Of a stretch of DNA of 5,627 nt, positions 1 through 4,759 are shown in pieces. The position numbers were made by a program, and so were the translations under genes. The notes below the pieces were generated by a model. It made no database searches. It was not told where the DNA came from and worked only from the letters and a program-made list of their open reading frames with translations. Location of the stretch: NCBI GenBank assembly GCA_030591825.1, contig JAUVAG010000105.1, positions 1 to 5,627 on the forward strand, read 5' to 3'. How positions within the stretch are numbered: the stretch's first letter is position 1; every line of letters starts with the position of its first letter. This DNA is from Dethiosulfatibacter sp. GTDB taxonomy: Bacteria > Bacillota > Clostridia > Tissierellales > Dethiosulfatibacteraceae.

Positions 1-4
1 AAGT

Positions 5-129
5 TAAAAATGCGTAATCCCTTGAAGCGTTGGTATTACGCCGTTAAGGAAACTTTCTACGACCTCTTAATAACCGCTATGGTCACATGAAGCGTGACCC
101 GGTTAACGCAGCGTAGCTGCTTTCTTGCT
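5..129 (-). ncRNA. Candidate structured small RNA or leader RNA, ~125 nt
   Basis: No protein gene covers this stretch. Bases 11-120 are about 49% G+C, well above the surrounding intergenic DNA, which is typical of a structured RNA in an AT-rich genome. Read on the minus strand it starts just after an extended -10 (136-144) and ends in a hairpin followed by a U-run (6-41). Between these are: a 5-bp stem with a 3-nt loop (120-116 with 112-108); a two-part stem, UAACCG/CGGUUA (105-100 with 76-71) continuing into GGUCAC/GUGACC (99-94 with 86-81) with a 4-nt bulge at 80-77; a UUAAG/CUUAA stem (70-66 with 48-44); and the terminal hairpin. I compared it from memory with common riboswitch, T-box, tmRNA, 6S and SRP signatures and found no match. 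It may be a free small RNA, or the leader of a gene beyond the left edge with the hairpin as attenuator. Ends are inferred. Confidence 0.5.
6..41 (-). terminator. Hairpin with U-run, terminator or attenuator of the left-edge RNA
   Basis: On the minus strand GCGTAAT (41-35) pairs perfectly with ATTACGC (18-12). Two further C-G pairs (33-32 with 21-20) sit above a mismatch and leave a 10-nt loop. The hairpin is followed by A then five T (10-6). This is the layout of an intrinsic terminator. Because the window ends here, I cannot tell whether it ends a free small RNA or acts as an attenuator ahead of another gene. Confidence 0.55.
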
Positions 130-135
130 GTAATG

Positions 136-144
136 ATTATAACA
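136..144 (-). promoter_or_regulatory. Extended -10 promoter for the candidate small RNA
   Basis: The minus strand reads TG-T-TATAAT, a perfect sigma-A -10 hexamer (141-136) with the TGn extension (144-142). At 17-bp spacing the -35 position (164-159) is only a T-run, so the extended -10 would have to carry recognition. The expected start is near 129, directly ahead of the structured GC-rich stretch. The element lies just downstream of the terminator of the preceding VOC gene, which fits a new transcription unit. It also falls in the loop between the inverted arms GCTGTA (127-132) and TACAGC (149-154). Confidence 0.5.
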
Positions 145-157
145 CTACTACAGCAAT

Positions 158-181
158 AAAAAAACCGGCAAATGCCGGTTT
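158..181 (-). terminator. Intrinsic terminator after the VOC gene
   Basis: AAACCGGC (181-174 on the minus strand) pairs with GCCGGTTT (169-162) around a 4-nt loop, and the T-run continues to 158, giving seven T in a row. The first arm overlaps the last two bases of the VOC stop codon (182-180). It should end transcription of the anti-sigma-like/VOC unit. Confidence 0.85.
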
Positions 182-542
182 AATCCAAGAATTTTTGTAT
201 TACTACTGTATATCCGTTAGGATCCTTGATTTCAAAGTGATAAATATTATATTTGGTATCCACAACAGGAAAAGGCAGCTTATCATAACCTGAAGCTTTA
301 ATATGTGCATGAACTAACTCAACATCCTCAGCAAGCAAGGTTATTTCCGGTGCGACCCGTCCCTTTACAACTTGCATGCCGGAACAGAAGCCAATTTTTC
401 CACCCTTTGGAATTTCATAAATCCTGCAGTCTCCCTGATCCTTGAAAAGTACAAGCTCCAAAAGACCTGAATAAAACTCATGAGTCTCCTGCAAATCATC
501 GGTTCCTAAAAAAATCACAGAACCATCCCATTGATTAATCAT
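180..542 (-). CDS. VOC family (glyoxalase/bleomycin-resistance fold) protein
   Basis: A 120-aa protein, the normal length for a single VOC domain made of two beta-alpha-beta-beta-beta modules. The first module shows the typical helix after strand 1 (DDLQETHEFYSGLLEL, residues 15-30). The second ends in the family hallmark DPNGYTVV (107-114) before the last strand. The usual metal ligands appear to be absent: the histidine expected on the first strand falls among hydrophobic residues (about 9-11), and the glutamate normally found after DPxGxxx is valine 114. A metal-dependent lyase or dioxygenase role is therefore unlikely; ligand binding, as in bleomycin-resistance-type proteins, is easier to reconcile. 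The substrate is unknown. The ATG at 542 has AAGGGAG 7 nt upstream (556-550). It lies 20 bp after the anti-sigma-like gene, so the two are probably co-transcribed, and a terminator overlaps its stop codon. Confidence 0.85.
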   Translation of the reverse strand: MINQWDGSVIFLGTDDLQETHEFYSGLLELVLFKDQGDCRIYEIPKGGKIGFCSGMQVVKGRVAPEITLLAEDVELVHAHIKASGYDKLPFPVVDTKYNIYHFEIKDPNGYTVVIQKFLD

Positions 543-562
543 AGTACCACTCCCTTCATTTA

Positions 563-940
563 CTAAGCCAGTTTTTTGCGAATCTTAACAGTGCTTCCAT
601 TTATCTGAAAGTCATCGGACAATCTCTTCACAAGAATAAGTCCTCTGCCACCAGGCTTCAGTTCATCGGCATTATACCGGTTGTTGACCTTTACTCCTTC
701 ACCTTCATCAGACACTGTAATTTCAATAATTTTGTTGTCCATATGAAGATACAAGTCAACATACCTTTCTCCATCTTTTCTGTTGCCGTGAATTATGCTG
801 TTACATATCAATTCGTTTAGTATTAGTCTTAAATCGAAAAGGTTATCATTATTTAAATTTCCATCGACCATATCAAGTGCTTCAGATATTACTTTCTGAG
901 CAAGGTCAATATCACTTCGGAATCTTTTTCTAAAATACAT
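563..940 (-). CDS. RsbW/SpoIIAB-like ATP-binding protein (anti-sigma factor/serine kinase family)
   Basis: A 125-aa protein consisting of one GHKL/HATPase_c_2 domain. The N-box is LNELICNSIIHGN (residues 41-53, with E43 and N47). The G1 box is SDEGEGV (77-83, with D78 as the adenine-contacting aspartate). The G2 box is PGGRGLILVKRL (96-107). The C-terminal strand STVKIRKKL resembles the end of RsbW. Family members bind a sigma factor and phosphorylate an anti-anti-sigma (STAS) protein on serine; whether this one is a kinase is not shown. SpoIIAB is usually slightly longer and lies between spoIIAA and sigF, which is not the context here, so this is probably not the sporulation gene itself. No sigma factor or STAS protein is next to it. 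The ATG at 940 has AGAGAGG 8 nt upstream (955-949). A SigB/SigF-class promoter lies just ahead at 966-990. Confidence 0.85.
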   Translation of the reverse strand: MYFRKRFRSDIDLAQKVISEALDMVDGNLNNDNLFDLRLILNELICNSIIHGNRKDGERYVDLYLHMDNKIIEITVSDEGEGVKVNNRYNADELKPGGRGLILVKRLSDDFQINGSTVKIRKKLA

Positions 941-965
941 TTCACATACCTCTCTCGGTATGAAT

Positions 966-990
966 ATACCCAGATAAAATACTTTTAAAC
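966..990 (-). promoter_or_regulatory. SigB/SigF-class promoter for the anti-sigma-like gene
   Basis: The minus strand has GTTTAA (990-985), a 13-nt spacer, and GGGTAT (971-966). This equals the Bacillus subtilis SigB consensus in both hexamers and in spacing. Sporulation factors SigF and SigG use related sequences, and the -10 region GGGTATATT also fits the SigF-like GGnnAnAnT pattern, with a spacer slightly short for SigF. A start near 958 would give a leader of under 20 nt that still contains the ribosome binding site at 955-949. The factor that reads it in this organism is unknown; many clostridia lack SigB but have SigF and SigG. Confidence 0.6.
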
Positions 991-1046
991 AGGCATGTGA
1001 AACGAATTGTGAATTTAATCATTATTGATCATACTATTGAATCACT

Positions 1047-1073
1047 GCAGTATTATTTGTTGTTCAATACTGC
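1047..1073 (-). repeat. 8-bp inverted repeat across the ppdK stop codon
   Basis: GCAGTATT (1073-1066 on the minus strand) and AATACTGC (1054-1047) are perfect inverted arms around an 11-nt loop, and the ppdK stop codon (1055-1053) sits at the loop/stem border. No T-run follows, so it is not a canonical terminator. A competing pairing exists between 1069-1063 and 1041-1035 (TATTGAA/TTCAATA). It may protect or process the 3' end of the ppdK message, or simply be chance. Confidence 0.4.
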
Positions 1074-3677
1074 TTGTGCTGCTGCAAGTCGTGCAATCGG
1101 AACCCTGTAAGGTGAACAGCTTACATAGTCAAGCCCTGTCCTGTAGAAGAAATCAATAGACTCCGGATCTCCTCCGTGCTCTCCACATACTCCAATTTTA
1201 AGATCACTTCTTGTCTGTCTTCCAAGTTTAACACCTATTTCAACAAGTTTTCCAATACCTGCCTGATCTATGCTTTGGAATGGATCCCTTGGAAGAATTT
1301 CCTTGTCAATATATTCTCCTATAAACTTTCCTGCATCATCTCTTGAGAATCCAAATCCCATTTGAGTAAGGTCATTTGTTCCGAATGAGAAGAACTCTGA
1401 AACTTCAGCAATTTCATCTGCGGTTACAGCCGCCCTTGGAATTTCTATCATGGTACCAAGAAGATATTCCAAATTAACATCTTTCTCTGCAACTACGTCT
1501 TTGATTGTATTTTCAACAATTTTTTTCAGATATTCAAGTTCAGTCTTCATACCTGCTAGTGGAATCATTATTTCAGGCTTGATATTTATACCTTCTTCTT
1601 CACTTACTTCTATTGCTGCCTCAACTATTGCCTTTGTCTGCATTACTGCAATTTCAGGATATGTTATTGCTAGACGGCATCCCCTGTGTCCCAGCATAGG
1701 ATTGAATTCGTGTAGTGAATTTATTACTTCCTTAAGCTTTACAACAGATATATTCATATCATCAGATAATGACTTAATGTCATTTTCATCTTGTGGAAGG
1801 AATTCATGCAGAGGTGGATCAAGAAGTCTTATTGTAACAGGTCTCTCTTTCATAACCTTGAAGATTCCCTTAAAGTCCGCTTTTTGCATTGGAAGTAGCT
1901 TTTCAAGTGCTTCCAGTCTCTGATCTAAAGTCTCTGAAAGAATCATTTTTCTTACTTCAGGTATTCTTTCTTCATCAAAGAACATGTGCTCAGTTCTACA
2001 AAGTCCGATACCTTCAGCTCCGAATCTAACTGCTATTTCTGAATCAACTGGTGTATCTGCATTGGTTCTTATTCCAAGAGTTCTTACTTCATCAGCCCAT
2101 TCCATAAGCTTTGAGAAATCTCCTGAAAGGTTTGGTTCAACAGTCTTTATGCTTCCCTTGTATACCTTTCCTGTGCTTCCATCAAGTGAAATGATATCAC
2201 CTTCAACGAATTTTGCTCCCTTGATAGTAAATGTCTTGGCTGCCTCGTCTACCTTGACCTCATCACATCCTGCAACACAGCACTTGCCCATTCCTCTGGC
2301 AACAACTGCAGCATGGGATGTCATTCCACCTCTTGCAGTAAGGATTCCATTTGCCACGTTCATTCCTTCTATATCTTCAGGTGAAGTTTCCTTTCTAACA
2401 AGGATTACATCTATTCCTTTCCCAACAGCAGATACCGCTTCACTTGCTGTAAAGAATACTTTTCCAGAAGCAGCACCCGGCGATGCTGGAAGACCTTTTG
2501 TCAAGGCTTCCGCTTCCTTCATTGTAGCTTCATCAAATGTAGGGTGAAGTAACTGGTCAAGTGACGAAGGCTCTATTCTAAGCAGTGCTTCAGTCTTGTT
2601 TATTAAACCTTCTCCAACCATTTCTACAGCAGATCTTAAAGCAGCATCAGCCGTTCTCTTTCCATTTCTTGTCTGGAGAATGAAGAGCTTTCCTTTTTCT
2701 ATTGTGAATTCTATATCCTGCATATCCTTGTAGTGCTTCTCTAGTCTTTCGGTAATATCCTTGAACTGAGTAAATATTTCAGGCATGATCTCGTTAAGCT
2801 CATCTATTGTCTTCGGTGTTCTTATTCCAGCAACAACATCCTCTCCCTGAGCATTCATTAGGAATTCTCCAAAGAGTTTGTTTTCACCTGTAGCTGGGTT
2901 TCTTGAGAATGCAACTCCTGTACCTGAATCATCTCCCATGTTTCCGAAAACCATTGACTGAACGTTTACGGCAGTACCCATTGAGTGAGACATGTTGTGT
3001 ATATTCCTGTAAGTAATCGCCCTTGCATTGTTCCATGAACTGAATACGGCATTTATTGCCATTTCAAGCTGCTCGTTGGGATCCTGAGGGAAATCCTTTC
3101 TTACTTCTTTTTTATATATAGCCTTGTATTCTTCAACAATCTTTTTCAGGTTTTCAGAAGAAAGCTCTGTATCGCTTTCATATCCATTTTCTTCCTTAGC
3201 GTCATCAAGTACATTTTCAAACAGATACTTCGGAACTGAAAGAACAACATCACTGAACATTTGAATGAATCTTCTGTAACTGTCGTAGGCAAATCTTTCA
3301 TTTCCAGTTTTTGTAGCAAGGCCAATAACAGCATCATCGTTAAGACCAAGATTCAGTATTGTATCCATCATACCAGGCATTGATATTGCAGCACCTGATC
3401 TTACAGATACAAGAAGTGGATCCTTGATATCTCCAAATTTCTTTCCAGACTGTCCTTCAATGACGTTCATGCATTCATTGACCTGTTTTTTAATCTCATC
3501 AGAAAACTTTTCTCCCTGGTTGTAGAATTCTGCACAAGCATCTGTAGTTACTGTGAATCCAAAAGGTACAGGCAGACCAATATTAGTCATTTCTGCAAGG
3601 TTTGCACCTTTTCCTCCTAGAAGAGCCTTCTTCGATGCTTCCCCTTCCTTAAACAAATATACCCATTTCTTTTCCAT
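1053..3677 (-). CDS. ppdK: Pyruvate, phosphate dikinase (PPDK)
   Basis: An 874-aa cytoplasmic enzyme for the reversible reaction pyruvate + ATP + Pi to PEP + AMP + PPi, used in fermenting anaerobes at the PEP-pyruvate node in either direction. The N-terminal ATP-grasp domain (about 1-340) has LLGGKGANLAEM (19-30), VRSGAAISMPGMMDTILNLG (92-111) and the end motif LQTRNGKRTADAAL. The central phosphohistidine domain (about 390-505) carries GGMTSHAAVVARGMG with H455 as the phosphorylated histidine and T453 as the regulatory threonine. The C-terminal PEP/pyruvate barrel (about 530-874) has R561, R617 (in RLLDPPLHEFLP), E745, N768 and the catalytic cysteine C831 in CGEHGGDP. All of these match the C. 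symbiosum numbering, so it appears full length and active. The ATG at 3677 has a perfect AGGAGG 8 nt upstream (3691-3686). It follows the PDRP gene by 25 bp and is probably co-transcribed with it. No clear terminator follows, so some read-through into the anti-sigma-like gene is possible. Confidence 0.98.
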   Translation of the reverse strand: MEKKWVYLFKEGEASKKALLGGKGANLAEMTNIGLPVPFGFTVTTDACAEFYNQGEKFSDEIKKQVNECMNVIEGQSGKKFGDIKDPLLVSVRSGAAISMPGMMDTILNLGLNDDAVIGLATKTGNERFAYDSYRRFIQMFSDVVLSVPKYLFENVLDDAKEENGYESDTELSSENLKKIVEEYKAIYKKEVRKDFPQDPNEQLEMAINAVFSSWNNARAITYRNIHNMSHSMGTAVNVQSMVFGNMGDDSGTGVAFSRNPATGENKLFGEFLMNAQGEDVVAGIRTPKTIDELNEIMPEIFTQFKDITERLEKHYKDMQDIEFTIEKGKLFILQTRNGKRTADAALRSAVEMVGEGLINKTEALLRIEPSSLDQLLHPTFDEATMKEAEALTKGLPASPGAASGKVFFTASEAVSAVGKGIDVILVRKETSPEDIEGMNVANGILTARGGMTSHAAVVARGMGKCCVAGCDEVKVDEAAKTFTIKGAKFVEGDIISLDGSTGKVYKGSIKTVEPNLSGDFSKLMEWADEVRTLGIRTNADTPVDSEIAVRFGAEGIGLCRTEHMFFDEERIPEVRKMILSETLDQRLEALEKLLPMQKADFKGIFKVMKERPVTIRLLDPPLHEFLPQDENDIKSLSDDMNISVVKLKEVINSLHEFNPMLGHRGCRLAITYPEIAVMQTKAIVEAAIEVSEEEGINIKPEIMIPLAGMKTELEYLKKIVENTIKDVVAEKDVNLEYLLGTMIEIPRAAVTADEIAEVSEFFSFGTNDLTQMGFGFSRDDAGKFIGEYIDKEILPRDPFQSIDQAGIGKLVEIGVKLGRQTRSDLKIGVCGEHGGDPESIDFFYRTGLDYVSCSPYRVPIARLAAAQAVLNNK

Positions 3678-3702
3678 GTAAATTTCCTCCTAAATGTAAA
3701 AA

Positions 3703-4518
3703 CTATTTATTATTTTTTGAAATTATTGATATTATTATGTTTGCAGTTTCTTCAATAGCTCTGTGGGAAACATTGATTACTGGACATTTGATTCTTTGAA
3801 AAATTCTGTCTGCATACTCAAGTTCCGTCAGTATCCTGTTTAAATCTGCATATGAAGAATTACTTCTAACTCCCATGTCCTTCAGTCTTTCCCTTCTGAT
3901 AGTATTAAGAACCTCCGGACTATTTGTCAAACCGATTATTTTTTTGTGCGATATCTGAAATATTTCTTCCGCAGGCTTTACTTCAGGAACAAGCGGCAGG
4001 TTTGCCACCTTGAGGTTCTTGTTGGCCAAATACATGCTCAGTGGAGTTTTGGAAGTTCTTGAAACTCCTATTAGTACAACATCGGCCTTTTTAAATCCTC
4101 TAGGGTCTTTCCCATCGTCATACTTCACTGCAAATTCTATTGCTTCGATTTTGTCAAAATAGTATGATGTAAGCCTTCTATTAAGACCAGCTTCCCTTTT
4201 AGGCTTCATGCCTGTAAGCTCCTCCAAGGGTTTTATGATTGGACCTAATAGGTCAATTGCTTTAATATTGTTTTCCTCGGCAATCTGTTTAAAATATTCC
4301 TTCTCTTCACTCATTACAAGGGTATATATAATAATACATTTCTTTTCTTTTGCCAGTTCAACTATTTCATCCATCTGTTCCTTATCAAGAACAAATGAAA
4401 ACTTTCTAATTGCACCTACTGAATCATTAAACTGAATCTTGGCTGCCTGAGCTACCAACTCCCCTGTTTCCCCAATGGAATCGGAGACTACAAACATCTC
4501 TATTTTATCATCTTGCAT
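3703..4518 (-). CDS. Pyruvate, phosphate dikinase regulatory protein (PDRP, DUF299 kinase/phosphorylase)
   Basis: A 271-aa bifunctional regulator. The family (maize RP1, bacterial PDRP/PSRP; B. subtilis homologue YqfL) inactivates PPDK by ADP-dependent phosphorylation of the threonine near the catalytic histidine, and reactivates it by Pi-dependent phosphorolysis that yields PPi. The N-terminus has the family opening VVSDSIGETGELVAQAA (10-26). The nucleotide-binding P-loop is GVSRTSKTPLSMYLA (151-165), followed by NLPLVPEV (173-180). The C-terminal part contains INVSHRAIEETA (248-259). The length is normal for the family. The ATG at 4518 has AAGGAG 7 nt upstream (4531-4526). Because ppdK lies immediately downstream with an intact T453/H455 target, PPDK rather than PEP synthase is the likely substrate. 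Confidence 0.95.
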   Translation of the reverse strand: MQDDKIEMFVVSDSIGETGELVAQAAKIQFNDSVGAIRKFSFVLDKEQMDEIVELAKEKKCIIIYTLVMSEEKEYFKQIAEENNIKAIDLLGPIIKPLEELTGMKPKREAGLNRRLTSYYFDKIEAIEFAVKYDDGKDPRGFKKADVVLIGVSRTSKTPLSMYLANKNLKVANLPLVPEVKPAEEIFQISHKKIIGLTNSPEVLNTIRRERLKDMGVRSNSSYADLNRILTELEYADRIFQRIKCPVINVSHRAIEETANIIISIISKNNK

Positions 4519-4534
4519 ACAACCGCTCCTTCAA

Positions 4535-4577
4535 TGTGTTATACTATTCGGCCGTAAATTACAATTAGTATAACACA
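4535..4577. repeat. 12-bp perfect inverted repeat, 31 bp apart, in the PDRP-ppdK control region
   Basis: TGTGTTATACTA (4535-4546) recurs as its exact reverse complement at 4566-4577, with a 19-nt spacer. The right arm contains the -10 of promoter P2. The left arm ends 3 nt upstream of the PDRP ribosome binding site. The half-sites are offset by 31 bp, close to three turns of B-DNA, so a protein binding both would contact one face. In transcripts from the upstream promoter P1, the arms could also form a 12-bp RNA hairpin next to the ribosome binding site. Operator and RNA hairpin are both possible; the binding factor is not recognised. Confidence 0.6.
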
Positions 4578-4596
4578 AATAAATAATTTGTGTACA
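4567..4596 (-). promoter_or_regulatory. Candidate sigma-A promoter P2 for PDRP-ppdK
   Basis: On the minus strand: TGTACA (4596-4591), an 18-nt spacer, and TATACT (4572-4567), preceded by TG-T to make an extended -10. The start would be near 4560, leaving a leader of about 40 nt. The -10 lies inside one arm of the 12-bp inverted repeat and the spacer holds a second inverted repeat, so occupancy by a regulator would be expected to block it. Confidence 0.5.
4573..4593. repeat. 8-bp inverted repeat inside the P2 spacer
   Basis: ACACAAAT (4573-4580) and ATTTGTGT (4586-4593) are perfect inverted arms with a 5-nt AT spacer, giving a 21-bp operator-like palindrome between the -35 and -10 of P2. It shares its left arm with the right arm of the larger inverted repeat, so three TGTGT-containing half-sites lie within about 60 bp. 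It superficially resembles Rex and NrdR sites but fits neither consensus well. Confidence 0.45.
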
Positions 4597-4635
4597 TGTT
4601 TTTTTGCGTTTTTTTACAAAAATTTCATATAATCT

Positions 4636-4664
4636 ATTTTATCCTTCAAATCATTCATTTACAA
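4636..4664 (-). promoter_or_regulatory. Candidate sigma-A promoter P1 for PDRP-ppdK
   Basis: On the minus strand: TTGTAA (4664-4659), exactly 17 nt, then TAAAAT (4641-4636). Four of six -35 bases and five of six -10 bases match consensus. It lies about 50 bp downstream of the upstream gene's terminator, where a promoter is needed. A start near 4629 would give a leader of about 110 nt that contains both inverted repeats as RNA. Confidence 0.5.
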
Positions 4665-4714
4665 CCAGTTTGTTGAAAATATTGATTCTGAAAGGATTTA
4701 CATAAGAAATAAAG

Positions 4715-4759
4715 AAATAGAAAGCGGTCTGGACATTTGTCCAGACCGTCTTTCTATTT
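4715..4759 (-). terminator. Strong hairpin terminator of the NuoF-like gene
   Basis: CGGTCTGGAC (4725-4734) and GTCCAGACCG (4739-4748) form a perfect 10-bp GC-rich stem with a 4-nt loop. It is extended by AAATAGAAAG (4715-4724) pairing with CTTTCTATTT (4750-4759) past one unpaired base at 4749. On the minus strand the sequence after the GC-rich stem is T-rich (CTTTCTATTTCTTTATTT). The stop codon of the NuoF-like gene (4756-4754) lies within the lower stem. The opposite strand is also T-rich past the stem, so it could act in both directions. It separates the NuoF-like gene from the PDRP-ppdK unit. Confidence 0.88.

Noticed and set aside
1..130. Left-edge RNA as a known riboswitch (c-di-GMP, lysine, THF, TPP, M-box, fluoride, T-box)
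   Set aside because: None of the conserved cores I know for these families is present; short similarities such as AGAGGTCG are not in the right structural place.
127..154. GCTGTA/TACAGC inverted repeat as a terminator
   Set aside because: The 16-nt loop is large, the stem is short and AT-containing, and no T-run follows on either strand.
1450..2547. Long plus-strand open frames (1450-1923 and 1984-2547)
   Set aside because: They lie entirely antisense to ppdK, have serine/isoleucine-rich low-complexity translations typical of the reverse strand of a conserved gene, and match no family I recognise.
3146..3349. 67-aa minus-strand frame inside ppdK
   Set aside because: It overlaps the well-conserved ATP-grasp region of ppdK in another frame and has no plausible function.
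4535..4545. Extended -10 (TGTTATACT) on the plus strand in the left arm of the inverted repeat
   Set aside because: It arises automatically from the repeat symmetry; it would face P2 and no plus-strand gene follows.
4573..4593. Palindrome as a Rex or NrdR site
   Set aside because: The arms resemble parts of those motifs, but spacing and core bases do not fit either consensus well enough to name a regulator.
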